Below, piece after piece: positions 1 to 13,037 of a stretch of 64,000 bases of DNA. The position numbers were made by a program, and so were the translations under genes. Location: NCBI GenBank assembly GCA_035582835.1, contig JAYKAV010002942.1, positions 490,935 to 554,934 of the forward strand, in the 5' to 3' direction. Every line of letters begins with the position of its first letter. Positions within the stretch are counted from its first letter, which is position 1. The notes beneath the pieces are model-generated. The model had not been told where the DNA came from. It made no database searches and saw only the letters and a program-made list of their open reading frames with translations. This DNA comes from Phoebastria nigripes. Its lineage: Eukaryota; Chordata; Aves; Procellariiformes; Diomedeidae.

Positions 1-355
1 AAGTTCTTGCCACTATTCCCTGTGAAAAATAAAGTCATGATCCACCACGTCTTTCACAGTAACCTTGAAAAGATTTCCGTAGTGTAGCCTGAGAGTAACT
101 TCATTATATAGGTGAGCCACCTACACGAAGCCTCCCCATAGACCAGTTCCTTTTTAACTCGTACAGGCTATGAGCAGAACGTGAGGCCTTGGAAAGGGCT
201 AAACAACTCTGCTCAATATCAGTTTATCTGTTGATAATTGGAGGGGCCTAAAGATAATGTTCAAAATGTCCACATTCAAACTGAACTGATCACAGACCAC
301 AGAAAGATATTAGCTGAGTGAACTGGCCCTTCAGCTTGTTCAGCTTCACATGTTT
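1..355. other. unannotated flank
   Basis: AT-moderate unique-looking sequence up to the 3' end of the first CR1 copy. I see no open frame of note, no repeat and no RNA gene. The boundary is sharp because the CR1 8-bp terminal units begin at about 356. Confidence 0.5.
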
Positions 356-1742
356 CATAGAATCACAGAATCACAGAATCATAGAATCATTAAGGTTGGA
401 AAAGACCTCTAAGATCATCGAGTCCAACCGTTAACCTAGCACTGCCAAGTCCACCATTAAATCACGTCCCCAAGCACCACATCTACACGTCTTTTAAATA
501 CCTCCAGGGATGGGGACTCAACCACTTCCCTGGGCAGCCTCTTCCAATGCTTGACAACCCTTTTGGTGAAGAAATTTTTCCTAATATCCAATCTAAACCT
601 CCCCTGGCGCAACTTGAGGCCATTTCCTCTCGTCCTATCGCTTGTTACTTGGGAAAAGAGACCGACACCCACCTCGCTGCAACCTCCTTTCAGGTAGTTG
701 TAGAGAGCAGTAAGGTCTCCCCTCAGCCTCCTNTTCTNCAGGCTAAACAACCCCNGTTCCCTCAGCCGCTCCTCATAAGACTTGTGCTCTAGACCCTTCA
801 CCAGCTTCGTTGCCCTTCTCTGGACACGCTCCAGCACCTCAATGTCTTTCTTGTTGCGAGGGACTCAAAACTGAACACAGTATTCNAGGTGGGGCCTCAC
901 CAGGGCTGAGTACAGGGGGACGATCACTTCCCTACTCCTGCTGGCCACACTATTTCTGATACAAGCCAGGATGCTATTGGCCTTCTTGGCCACCTGGGCA
1001 CACTGCCGGCTCATATTCAGCCGGCTGTCAACCAGCACCCCCAGGTCCTTTTCTGACAGGCAACTTTCCAGCCATTCTTCCCCAAGCCTGCAGCGTTGCA
1101 TGAGGTTGTTGTGACCCAAGTGCAGGACCCGGCACTGAGCCTTGTTGAACCTCTTACAATTGGCCTCAGCCCATCCATCCAGCCTGTCCAGATCCCTCTG
1201 TAGAGCCTTTCTACCCTCAAGTAGATCAACACTCCCGCCCAACTTGGTGTCGTCTGCAAACTTACTGAGGGTGTACTCCATCCCTTCCTCCAGATCATTG
1301 ATAAAGATGTTAAACAGAGCTGGCCCCATAATGAGCCCTGGGGAACACCACTTGTGACCAGCCGCCAACTGGATTTAACTCCATTCACCACAACTCTTTG
1401 GGCCTGGCCACCCAGCCAGTTTTTTACCCAGTGAAGAGTATGCCCGTCCAAGCCATGAGCAGCCAGTTTCTCCAGGAGAATGCTGTGGGAAATAGTGTCA
1501 AAGGCTTTACTAAAGTCTAGGTAGACAACATCCACAGCCTTTCCCTCATCCACTAAGCGGGTCACCTTGTCATAGAAGGANATCAGGTTGGTCAAGCAGG
1601 ACCTGCCTTTCATAAACCCATGCTGACTGGGCCTGATCACCTGGCTGTCCTGTATGTGCCGTGTGATGCACTCAAGATGATCTGCTCCACAACCTTCCCC
1701 GGCACCAAGGTCAGACTGACAGGCCTGTAGTTCCCCAGCATA
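356..1742 (-). mobile_element. CR1 non-LTR retrotransposon, 5'-truncated copy
   Basis: On the plus strand the copy begins with four 8-bp units of the CATAGAAT/CACAGAAT kind, then the conserved CR1 3' untranslated region (TTAAGGTTGGAAAAGACC and onward). It then runs into the reverse transcriptase frame read on the minus strand, so the element points leftward. Homology ends near 1742, inside the N-terminal half of the reverse transcriptase domain, and the rest of the element is missing. Such 5' truncation is normal for CR1, which inserts by target-primed reverse transcription. CR1 usually leaves no clear target duplication and I see none. The 3' region resembles the CR1 subfamilies whose 3' end reads GGTTGGAAAAGACC; I do not assign a subfamily. 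Five n bases fall inside the copy. Confidence 0.95.
457..1742 (-). pseudogene. CR1 ORF2 reverse transcriptase remnant (frameshifted)
   Basis: This is the coding part of the CR1 copy, a reverse transcriptase that would have copied CR1 RNA at the insertion site. Minus-strand frames carry, in order, palm motif A with the aspartate of YLDFSKAFD (1497-1523), the VTSGVPQGS motif B region near 1350-1375, and the catalytic FADD of motif C (1249-1260). These are followed by the C-terminal CR1 domain ([20 protein letters not shown]) down to 457. The reading frame is split among three frames: one change falls just after motif B near 1340-1350 and another between about 865 and 837. The N-terminal part and the endonuclease are absent. 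It cannot make a functional enzyme. Plus-strand open frames in this interval are shadows. Confidence 0.92.
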
Positions 1743-2799
1743 GTTTCTTGGCATACCTAATAATATTGAGAACAAAGTAGAAACAGAGTAGAAGAAAATA
1801 CAGTGTTTACCTTGTGATCAGAAACTACCCTCAGTTGCCCTGGCCATCTATAAACATTATATTAACTCTTGTGCAAAGTGCTGGCTGCAATGCCTCACAG
1901 AAAAGCACAATTATTGTTTGTTCTGGGTAGAAGTTTATAGCTACATTGTCTCAAAGAAAAAGATAAATAACATACAAACATAATTATTTTCCTACAGTGC
2001 AGGGAACATTTTCCTCTTATTTCCATACACGTTAGATGGCCCCCCTCCTAGGTGTTTTTGTAAAGAATAGCTTTAGTTTGTAAATTGCAGGATATAGCGC
2101 TTCAAATGCATGGCAGCAAGAGTATAGATTTTACTCTCCATTCTGTATTAAACACCCCTGAATGTAAGGAAACGGTATACCTGGCCAGCAGGTAACTCAA
2201 AGGCTGACTGGATTGCCACTTGGAAGTCCTGCTGGGCAGAAGAAGGCTTTCCTGTCCCAGGTACATTTTTAAGAGTTCAAAATTTCCATTCTGAATCACA
2301 ATGAATAGTTACTCTATTTTTTCTTTTTTTTTTTAATTGCAATCATCTCGGGTAAAACAATGCCGACTGGGTTATTTCAGTAGTTGTGAAATGCTTAATT
2401 TATTAAAATATTTCTCTCACAAAAAATGTTTATATTCTACTTTACATTCAATTGTTTCTAAATGAAAAGTTTCAGAACAGAAATGCTATGAAAACATGAG
2501 GTTTTTTACCAATTTAAAAAAAAAAAAAAAGAGTAAGATAGTTTTAAAATCTGTAGAGCTAAATTCTGTGAAGATATTGGAGATTGAGTCTTGGCCAAAC
2601 ACCATTTTCCAGTGAGAAATATTTGGCTATGCGTGTCCCACTGACTGTTTTCATTTCCAACAAGGTGAGTGCATGGGACATGGAAAGAACCACACAATTT
2701 TGAAGGCTGCTTTTATGAACATTCATGTTCACATGTGAGGAACAGTCAGCAGAAGACCAAAACCAAAATCAGCCAGTGTAATGCCAGGGTCTGCCTTAC

Positions 2800-2887
2800 C
2801 TAATGACAACCCTTCCTGTTTCTGTTGCAGTGGAGGTACTGTAGTTTGCATTAGGCCTGCATTTCCTTTATATTTTTTTCTCCAAAG
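2800..2887 (-). other. candidate internal coding exon (minus strand)
   Basis: Read on the minus strand, a T-rich tract ending in TTTTTTACAG (acceptor) is followed by 88 bases open in phase 0, then a consensus donor (TTAG then GTAAGG). The frame gives 29 codons, beginning LWRKKYKGNAG and ending QKQEGLSL, with one base left over (exit phase 1). I do not recognise the peptide. There is no independent support: no neighbouring exon chains to it convincingly. The feature could be a real exon of a gene with very long introns, a non-coding RNA exon, or chance. Confidence 0.2.
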
Positions 2888-3241
2888 CTGTAAAAAACAA
2901 TGCATCATTAGAATACTTTTTTCTTAAGTAAATAGTCACATGACATCCTAAGAATAGATAAAATTTGTTATAACTGTCTAGCATTTACTTTTAAGATTTT
3001 TCTGCAGTAGTAGAAAAGAAATCAATAGTAGCTAAAGAAATCAGTTTTGACATTTGAAATCTGACACGCAAGGTTGGCATATTTTCAATGTTTGCTATTT
3101 CTTTCCAGTAATATTTAGCTATTGCTGATGGTTTTGCAGTATTCTGTGCTTTGGATGTGCAGAAATGGTTCCAAATAATATGTCTCAGAGATTCTCACAG
3201 AGAAGGTAGAAAGGCTTTTTAAAGAAAACTTCAGGGTTTGG

Positions 3242-3256
3242 TTTTTTTTTTTTTTT
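3242..3256. repeat. poly-T tract
   Basis: An uninterrupted run of about 15 T. It is a simple low-complexity tract with no attached retroposed sequence that I can recognise. Confidence 0.8.
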
Positions 3257-6200
3257 CACTGTGAAATTTCATGTAGGAGTGTTGCTTTTTTAAGTTCTCT
3301 AGCATGTGATGGGGACTGGTGGAGCAGCAGATACAAACTTTAGTATATTCTGGGAGCTGACAAAAATCTTTAATTAGACATGTATTTTTTTACAAATAAA
3401 TATTTTGCTTATGATTAATGTCTGCTTCCCACAAAATATTTTGGTCTTTATTAAAAAGAAAAAAAACCAAACCACTGAAAACAGAAAATTTAAATCCAGA
3501 AATGTGGATTAAATCCAGAAACATGAATATAGTTATGGTGTCTCCTGCTCCATTTCTCTTTGCTGTCTGGCTGCTAAAGACACCATATCTGCTAGTTTGT
3601 CCTTGTGACTAGAGTGTTTTGCAGCAGAATGGGAGATGAGAATACGTTGGTCAGTCTTCCTGGGAGGATGGAGGAAGTAGAGAGCACCTGTGGTATGATT
3701 GCCGCAAGGCATTTGCTCCCACTTTCACCTCTGCATGTGGCAGGAAAGCTTCCAGCCCATGGTTTACAGGGCAATATGCAGACTAACTGGCAAGCAGGTA
3801 TATCAGAACAACAGGCTGTGATATTGGCATCTTTCTTCTGCAATGGCAGAAGTTATTCAACATATATCACATTTGCTTAGTCTATATATGAGGAAAGCTA
3901 TGCTTATGTCTGTAATAATTTTCTGTAACTGCTGAGCTCTTAGCGGCAAACACATGAGTTCTTCATTAATGGAAAAAGGGAATTAGTGTTGCTGTGCAAA
4001 ATGGCACCTGTGAAGGAAAGAAGCAAACCCCGGGAGCCAAAGAAAGAACAGGAAGATGCATATGCAAATGTACTTGTACATGAACCTGCACAAACATATA
4101 CATGTATGCGTATCTTCATTCCAAATATAAAGTGGGATTAATCTTGGTTAATATTGGACAACAAAAACGTAGACTCTATCTGAGGAGTTATTCTCTGCAG
4201 GCTGCTTAATATGTAGAGACAAGTAGGGAGCTCCCACAGGGTGAGTAGTTTCATCCTAAAGCAGAAGTCTAAGAGCAATCTGATAAATTCCTCGCTCCTC
4301 CCTCTCTCCCACTCAGCCACCCAGTAATTTCTGGTTTTCTCTTCCACAACCTGTAAGAGTATCCTTGTCTTTCCAATTAGTTTAGGAAAAGCAAATCCCA
4401 GAGCTGCGATGTGCCACACCAATGGAGCTCAGAAGGAATAGCCCAGGGACGCAGCTCCTTCCCACAATGTAGACTAGGACAAAGCCATATTAAGCCTTGT
4501 GGAATACACTTTAATACACACAGCCTTTTTGCATAAAGTTTTCTCCTACTGTTCCTAAAAATCGAATTGAATGGACTGTCTAATGGGAAGACTGCAAAAT
4601 CTGAATGTATTTTTTATTATATTTAAACGTTTTGCTCTTATCAAAGGTGTTTTCTTGCAGCCCTTAAAGTGCTCAACTGAGAGTCATTTTCCAACCCAGG
4701 AAGTAATTTAGAAATATCCAGAACACAAGCCTATTTTTTTTTCTGAGTGTATAGGGGTGACATGACAGTCTCCAGTAATCCACCTGATACATTACATCGT
4801 TTACTGTTGGCAAAGCATTCAGATAATGTAGGAGCTGATCTGAAACAGCCCCAAATTAGCTTCAACTCAAGTTAAAATTTTAGCACAATCCAGTTTATTT
4901 TAAGCAGTTTTTTCATTAATGTGTGTTTGTCTGCATTTTCATTTCCCAGTCAGGAACAGAGGTGGAAGTTCAGAAAAGCGACTTTTTTTTGGTTTACTGA
5001 GAGAGGAGATCTCAAAAAGGACATGAGAAAATTGGTTCTTTTAAGAATTTCAAACTCTGAACAGATTCACATAGTCTTCAGGAAGGGTGCTTATCCTACT
5101 CTAGCTAGATAACTGGAGATTTTCTTCGCATTGAAAGTGAATGGCTTTATGTCTTAAAATATGTACCTAACAAAGTTTCAAGTAGTAATTTTTTTTTCCT
5201 GTTGGACCTATAGTTTCTGAAATTTTTTTTGTTCTCTAAGTATCCCCCTAAAATCCATCTACACTGTGATTTTTTTGCATACTACTTATTTTTCAGCATA
5301 TAATCCCTCAATGAAAACACTTCTCGTGCACAGTGTGTTGCAGATTTATGATGCATTTTCTACCCTTGCTCTGTGTGTAACTGCTGCTGATGCCAAGTAT
5401 TGCCCACTGAACGTGAGGGGAAGAAGCCATCTACAGAGCTCAGGTCAGGGGAATTACTACTTGCCGAAAGTGGAAGGCCTGCATTCACAGAAGTGAGTTT
5501 TAATTTCTGGATGCAGTTCCAGTGAATGTCGCATGTATCTTAGCAATATTGATACAACCACTAACAGAAAAAGTGTGCCTTCAGTGTGTATTGTGAGACA
5601 TTGCCTCCTTTTCAGTAAGGACAAGATCCAGCTGGATGCCAGGATTTCTAGTCTACATCTACATTAAAAAATTCAAAGGACCATGGCCCAGCCTTTATAC
5701 TATCTGATTACTAGCACCATTTTGGCCTAAGCCAACCGGCGCTCTCCCAGGGATGTCCTAGGGAGAGTTCAGAAGTTAGCACAGAGCATGGACCATTCCT
5801 AGCAAATAATCTGGATGTGGCCACCCTGTCTTGGAAGGTGGGAGACTTTAAAAGCATGGATGTGGGCCAGTCCCCACACAACCAGACACAGAGAATGGGC
5901 CCCAATACAATGTCCTTCAATGGGGTAGATGTTGCTTTAGACTTTATACTGCCTGTGACTATACAAAACAGCAAAGAATGATGAAGTGAAATAGAATACT
6001 GAACCTAAATTAAGGTAACTTTGGGGCTATGAGAGTCAATTTTTGGTGACAAAAATGGAGGCAGGGATTGTTACCTTGAATTCATACTTTCCATTCCTCT
6101 TCTGCTATAACTAGAAACAGAAGAAGACTTGCAAATCACAATACTTAACCCACGATGAGGTCTCTGATGGGTTCTGGTTTAACCATACATGAGCCTTTTG

Positions 6201-8507
6201 GCAAGGTTCATTTTGAAAGGAATCAGGAAGCCAAACCAAAGTCTTATTGGGGGGTATTTCTGCCCTTGCTATGATGTGGTCTCATCATGTCACTCAGGAA
6301 TGAGGCACTTGCTGTTACATTAAACACAAAAATAACACAGGAAATTGATTTATGTTGGCACAGTTTTCCTATTTTAAATTATTTACCTGAAATCCAAACC
6401 AGAACTGCAGTCAAAGTATAGTTCAGAGCTCAGATTTCTTGGGCTCACATGTTAGAGAACTCGACATTTGTTCCAGATGGTCCATCTGCCTTTGATTACT
6501 ATTTTCTGGTAAATAAAATGAAGAGGGTACATACATTCACTGCCACACTGGAAAAAGATAAAATAATGTCAAGAGGTTTATAAAATAAATTAATGAAAGT
6601 AGCCAGAGAGTGAGAACAAATATTTGAAGAAAAGTATGTCTGCTTTCAGAACAGATCTTTAATATCCCCTTTTATCTACTGATGCTTGCGTTGGTATTTG
6701 GACACATGAGAAAAATGCACAGAGACACCCCTCGTGTTAGTCAGTAAGAAATTCGACCCACTGCACAGCCAGTGCAATCGTTTGCAAATATGGACTGAAG
6801 TGAAAAAATATTTTTCATTTTTAAGAATGCGCTTCATCTGAAGAAATAGAAAACTACCCCATAGCAAAGAGGAGACTCACCTTACCTATGAGGGTGTCAA
6901 GATGGGGAACCTATTAAGATAGGTTGATATCACTTTACTGAGTGTCTGCCAAACTGTAGTGCAAGTATTAGTGGAAGCGTTTTTGAGATAGGAAGGATTT
7001 GGTTAACTTTCTGATTATCACTAGGTTTTTTTCCTCATGCTTTTGTGCTTTGGGTCCTAGCCAGAACCTGAAAAGGAAATACCTCTGTACCCTGAGAGAA
7101 ACTATTTGTGAAGAATTTCTGGCTTGACCTTAAACAGGAATTGTCTGAAATTACAGGAAAGACTTTATACAAGATTTCCCTCCTAGCTTTGCAAATGCAA
7201 GCCATTCAGAGGTTTTGGGTGCTTATCAGCAGCTCCGGGAAGCATTTAAGATTTGTCCAGTTTATAGCTAACAGGGAGAGGTCCTTGCAAACGGCAAAGA
7301 ATAATGCCATTTTCTCTTAAAGTTATTAGTTTCCTGACTATGGGCCGGGTTGGAACAGCATAGAGACAACAGTAAAAACAGTACATGGACAGAATATTTT
7401 AATTTGCAACCTTGACATGTGTAGCGTGAGCATTCAGTGCTACTATAGCTGTGCAAAAGGACTAAAGAAGGTAAATATGTGTGTGTTTTATTCCATTAAT
7501 ATTAGCCCTTTAAATTTTAGTCCTAAGTGGACCTTTTCTACTGTGCATGCAGAAGGTATTACCTCTCTATAGCCAAACAATCTTAAAGCAGCTCTGCGTT
7601 ATGAAAAGGTTTATTTAGCAAAGCTTTCTGAAAAAAGCAGGTAAACATCCCTGTGAAGGAGAGGTTTCCAAATCCATGGTTATAACTGTCCCCGCACTGA
7701 GCAAATAAGAGAAAACGTAAGATGCTCGTCAGACGCTGACGCGATTGAAAACATTGCTGTGTAAGTGCCAGCACGTAAGCATGCTGACCTTAGAAGAACT
7801 ACTGGCGTGCTACGGTCTGTCTCCACTCGTAACTTCATGCCTATTAGGAAGTTTCTGAAGCATTAGCGTGCCCATATGGCTGGGGCCTCCTGTTCAGTTT
7901 GCCTGTGGCACTGCTCTTTGTTACTGGATATTTACTACATATTTTTCTGAGGAGGGCTGATTGCCATGCGATAAGATGCATTTATGGGGTGAAGACTTTG
8001 GTCACTTCAGCTGAACACTAGAGTGAGAAACCGAGAGGTGTCCCAGTCAAAATGACTTTCCCTGTTCATTTCCGTGAATAAAGACTCATGCTGGCTTGGG
8101 GAAGTCTCCAACTATTTTTCTATTCTCTCCTTCAAGAAGTAAAGGAAGCAGTCTCCCAGATTCAACTTTTTTGGGAATGCATTTATCACACAATTCCAAG
8201 AGAAAGAAGAGGGTCTGCTTCTGATCAGAGCTTTTCTTTATTAATATATAATAGTTTTGTATTAATGGGATCACTATCTCCTCTTGATATTTTATTGTTG
8301 ATAACTAGTGAAGCAAACTTATGTGTGTGTTGTTATGTTACACCAAAGGGCTGTTTATTTGAATCTCAATGTTATTGGAAAACTCAGATACAGTTTAAGA
8401 TCTAAAAGCCAAACTAAATAAATATTCAATGTTTTTTCATCAGTTNGCCAACTTTCTAATTGTGACTATCTGCAAGTCCTCTTCAAATCTACCTTTTTTG
8501 TCTTCAG

Positions 8508-8547
8508 ATTATTATTATTGTTGTTGTTGTTGTTATTACTATTATTA
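8508..8547. repeat. ATT/GTT trinucleotide microsatellite
   Basis: About 40 bases made of ATT units passing into five GTT units and back into ATT. It is a compound trinucleotide repeat and likely length-polymorphic. No coding context. Confidence 0.85.
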
Positions 8548-11500
8548 ACAACTAACCTTAATACTCATTATTCTTACCCACTCAGTTAGGCATAGAGTGT
8601 GTCCACAGGAGAGGCTTTTGCTCCAGGGAGCTTACAATGCCATTATCTCATGTTCTAAATAGTCTAGTGTCATTTAATCATGGAGTAAGATAGTGCTAAA
8701 CATGACTTTATTTACATTTGTTTAATAGAAGAATTGAATCTTTAAACTTGACACAGGAAAGCAAACATTTTTGCTGGAAAGTTAGGCCAACTCAAGCTGA
8801 TACCCTATTTTACCAAAGGGTTATACTTCTAACGCAGCCTAGGCCTAAACTGGAAGCAACGTTGACTTTTAAAGGTAGCAGCTGGTCTAAAGGTTTAGAC
8901 TCCCCACAGGCATCACACTTGTCTCTCAAGCTCACTACAGTTCATTTCCCTCTTCGTAAACTTGACTCCCCTTTGACATCGTCCCCACTTTCTGAGAGCT
9001 CAGATCCTCTTGATACCCTTCGTCTTTTGCTTGTCTGTTTGCTTGTCCAGTTCCCATAAGCTTCTGTGGTAGGTGCATCCCACCACCCACCTGGGCTCAG
9101 AGACACTGAGTTGTTTTTCCTCAAAGACCCTTCTCTCTACTGTGCAGGTCAGTTCTGTTCCTTTTTGTTAAAAGTGCTTTAATCCCAAAACAGATTTGGT
9201 AGACAGAATTGCAAAGGCATCCCAGAGTGATGAAAGTACAATGTCTGTACAGGGACCTTGCACTAGACAAAAAAAACCCATCATTTAGTGTTCTGCCTAA
9301 GGTAGCTTCTCAAGTGGTAATAAACTAGACCAAACTGAACAGATTTATTTGAAATAAAGAGGATCTCAGCACCTATACCTGAAAACATAGTATGGGCCAA
9401 TGCTAACGCTGTGTGGCTGTCTCACTGACAAATCAATATTCCTAAAAGTGAAGGAATATCAGGCATAGATTTACCAGAGGAGAAAAAGGACTTTTCTTTT
9501 CACTTTTCCCTCTTAGTCATTGTAATGAGCTGGTTGTGACATGAGGGGAGAGCTCAGCTGAGCTGAGCTGTAAGGATCCNTGAGAGCATAGCATCTCTCT
9601 CTGTCTCTCACACTCAATCTGACAGAAATACGCTATAAAAAAATCCAGTTTTTAATAACATGCTAACCTTATGTTAATCTCATAAATGTATGTATCTAAG
9701 CTACTAAAAGTGGCCAACTTCAAGCACTGCTTCTTTAAATATTGACCTATATCATACTGTGAAAGATTCTTCAGCAAACGATAGTTGACAGCTCAACTAC
9801 TAGCATGTTTGTCTTAACATTTTTCTTGCTTCGTTAGTTAAGCATTCTGTCTCCTACCCACTGAAGAGATGTATTTTTAAACACACATTCAGAGCCAAAT
9901 CCAGAACTTATGTACAATAAGCAATTGAATACATTTTCATTAATTCACTAGTAATTTTGTCTCAATGCTTTATATTTTTAAAGCAAAATCTATGAATAGT
10001 GGAAACTAGTTCAGTTTAGTATCTTGAGCAAGGCAATTAAATAAAAATATTTTTTGTGAAAAAATTTAAAGTCTTAATTGTTTCGTGTGACTTCNAGTCT
10101 TCACAGGCTCTGAATTTTGCTTCAGCAAACTATGCATTATATCTTTGCTCTGCCTTACCAGAACCATATATTCATACAGACTTGAATAAATTATACCCCA
10201 GAAGTCATTTTACACCTAATAACTCAGCTACATATGAATTAATTATTTAAATCTACATAGTTTAAAAATATTTAATATGTTTTGAGGCAGACTGATCGTC
10301 AGCCAAGTGATGATTTATACAACTAATTGAACTGTATGGTCTCTGAGTAAAGCTTAAAGAAATGCAACATCTTTTCCAGCCCATGAGAAATAATGTATTG
10401 TATGAATCTTAGTCTTGTGCCATAAAAATATGGAACAAACACCCATGTTCACAACTGAAACAGTGAGGAATCCTTTGTTCTTTTAAATCTTCCAGTGTAC
10501 TTAAAGGGGTATTTCAGTCTTTTTTTTTTTTTTTTTTNTTTTTGTTTTAAATTTGTAACTCTTCTTTCTTGGAAATACAGAAATAGGATAGAAGTGAGGA
10601 TTTCTTTCCCATGACATTCACTGGAGTTTTGTGTTTCTGTGTCTGCTCAAAGGGCCCATTGGAAGAGCCAGACTTGGGGAAAGATCTTCCTCATGAAAAC
10701 AAAAGCTGCTTCGTATGTAACTGTGGGTACAGGTTGTATGCATGCTTGAACAGGAGTGTGAGACCAGGAGACAATTGACCAGTTATTCAGCTGAACAGTT
10801 CTCCAAATGGGAGGCTGAAGGGTACGAGTGTAAGATGAGGGGGCATCCTTCATCGAGGAGCAGAGCTCTTGGGAAAGGGCTAGAGGGAAAGACAAAGATC
10901 TCTGATGCGAGGAATACTGCTGCAGATTGCCAAGGAGCCTCTGGTATGAAAGGAAAAAAAAAGTGATGCAGATGAGGATCATATAATCCTTTCTATGGAC
11001 TAAGGAAAGGATGGCTTGGAATTGGTACAGGGGATGTAAGCGGCTGCAGAATTTCTTTCCTAAAGTGTGCTGTTGCACACAGACATCACTGTGGTGATGA
11101 ACGGGTGTTGAAGCTACAGGGTCACTGGTAGAGCCCCAAGAAGGGAAGGCCAACTTTCCTCGTGGAGCCAGCTCTTTCTAGCTCCTTCCATTTAATTCTT
11201 GAGTAAAAATTGCTCCAGGCTGACATACCACACACTGCTGACCAACAGAGAGCTGCTCCAGGGCTGCAAACCAGGAGGAGGCTGCACATAATNCAAGTGG
11301 TCATCGTGTTATACTTGTCTTGCAATCCTCTTAAGGACATTGATGATAGCCTGGCTGGTTTTAGAAATCTAGCAGTACTGTTCTGGCATGCATACAAGAA
11401 ATTTTCCATCCAGTATCTTTGTTCTGGAAAGAACTACTTGTCAGATATTCCTCCATTTTTCATTTGATTTACAAGGAAAACAATATTNCCAAATACTGCC

Positions 11501-13037
11501 CCTCCCATCTGGACTTTTCCCTATCTGGGCACCAGCCTCTAACTGAACATTTCCCACTTTTGATAACTTCTGAATGGCATCTGTTAAGTATTTGAATTAA
11601 TATAATTTATAACAATGTCATTTTGTTAATACATATATTATATATATTGTGTATTACCTAATGGTATTTTCTAAGTACCTCCATCATCTACAACAGTAAG
11701 TAATACTACTGGTGCCAATGACAACTTGTGGACCTGTGCTGGTGACTAATACTTTGGAGTAGTATATGTTCCACAGATTAAGAACTATTGTATTCTATTA
11801 TGTAGTATATATAATAATTTATTCTATCATGTTGTAATTAAAATTTCTTCTTCAGTTATATTGGAAAACAGGCAAGCTGCAGAAACACCATGGGCTAATG
11901 AAATGTATTAGTCAGAAGAAAAAGCTCCGATTATATGTTCTTTAGATATATACTACTTTTATTTTGCCCACATGATCAAACACAGATCCTTGTCCATAGA
12001 CTCCAATTAAACATGGCTATTCTTATTTTCCTTTCGTTCTCCTTCGTGGATTCACAGAATGACAGAATGATGAGACGATTCCATATCATCCCACTCCCTG
12101 TAAAATTCATCCAATATTTTCAGTAAAGGAATATTTTTTTTCCCTACTGGCTGATCCTCTGTTATGAAATTTAACCTACTTGGGTGTGCAGGGAGAACAT
12201 CTCAGTTTTCCAGCCCCAAAATATGTACTCTTGTGCCAGAGTCAACAGGAAAAGAAGACTTACAGCATCCAACAGACTTAGTTTCATATTTCCCTGATGC
12301 CCAAACAACCGGAAAGCAGCAGGACCAAAACATTTCATAAATTTCTTCCTAGGTGGTACAGACACTAAGACAGGATGTTTGGATCTTTGGCCAGTCCCTG
12401 CAGGAATATTACAATACAGGGAAATTCTATGCACACTACACAAATTTATGAGGGACGTTTAAAACCTAACTGGACAATACATTAGCAAGTATACTTCAGG
12501 GAAGAGTCCTGATCTGCCGTGCAGTTGAACTACTTGATGTAGAAGGCATTTACACTTTCTAATCTTATTGTTGGATCCATTGTTATTGTGTGGGTCAGTG
12601 GCCACACAGGTGGTGAATCTGTTCACTTCACCAGTTTTTTCAGGTGCCTTAGGGTATGAATCAGGTAACCCCTGATCTCTTCCATTCCTTTCAATGTGAG
12701 AATAATAATTGCTGCAATAATAAAAGCTAATAAAATTTCTTAGCAAGTAACAGAGGCAGTTTAGTAGAGAGAGAAGACACCAGTGGATGTTATGCGCAGA
12801 TGTTCACCTGTACATCCATGTCAGCAATTTCAGTTCCACTTCTGGAGGAAGTTAGAAAAAAAACTTAGCTCAGTTTCTTGGTTTATGTCCTGTGCGTGTG
12901 GTTAATAGCATTTTCGCTGATATTTCTTTTTGTAATTAGACGCTAAACAATACTCAGTGGTCTACTTCTGTTTTATACACTAAACGGATCTTTCTTTAGT
13001 TATTATTAACTTTTATGTTTCTCTAGACATCTCTTTC
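8548..13037. other. unannotated stretch, no confirmed gene
   Basis: Mostly AT-rich unique-looking sequence. It includes a poly-T run (10520-10543), a small cluster of AGCTG units around the 14-bp palindrome AGCTCAGCTGAGCT near 9551, and a 168-codon minus-strand frame at 10647-11153 that has no recognisable domain and is not called as a gene. Degenerate CACAGAAT-like units near 12052-12068 could be a decayed CR1 end but are too short to call. Confidence 0.4.
10520..10543. repeat. poly-T tract
   Basis: A run of T interrupted by one n at 10538. The exact length is uncertain because of the ambiguous base. Confidence 0.8.

Larger units (their letters stand above)
1743..8507. other. unannotated AT-rich stretch, no confirmed gene
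   Basis: No open frame longer than about 95 codons and none with a recognisable domain. T-rich and A-rich runs occur near 2325, 2517 and 3242-3256. One exon-like island is listed separately (2800-2887, minus). A consensus POU octamer (ATGCAAAT, 4062-4069) is visible but isolated. I recognise no transposon in the rest. Confidence 0.4.

Noticed and set aside
547..1357. Plus-strand open frames overlapping the first CR1 copy
   Set aside because: They are antisense shadows of the CR1 reverse transcriptase and 3' region.
2189..2285. Minus-strand segment between GTGATTCAG and CCAG/GTATAC
   Set aside because: Open, but the acceptor has a poor pyrimidine tract and its phase does not chain with the nearby candidate at 2800-2887.
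2613..2664. Plus-strand exon-like segment (CCATTTTCCAG acceptor, AAG then GTGAGT donor, 17 codons)
   Set aside because: Open in one frame only over 52 bases, opposite to the candidate nearby at 2800-2887, and with no partner exon; within chance expectation.
5713..5990. Possible old repeat around the TTGGCCTAAGCCAA inverted repeat
   Set aside because: No family could be recognised and the inverted repeat is too short to define transposon ends.
6875..6890. Overlapping minus-strand donor sites (GTAAGG next to GTGAGT)
   Set aside because: Strong donor-like word, but all upstream frames I tried contain stops before it, so no coding exon can be supported.
12048..12110. CACAGAAT/GACAGAAT units resembling a CR1 3' terminus
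   Set aside because: Only two degenerate units, and the following sequence matches the CR1 3' region too poorly.
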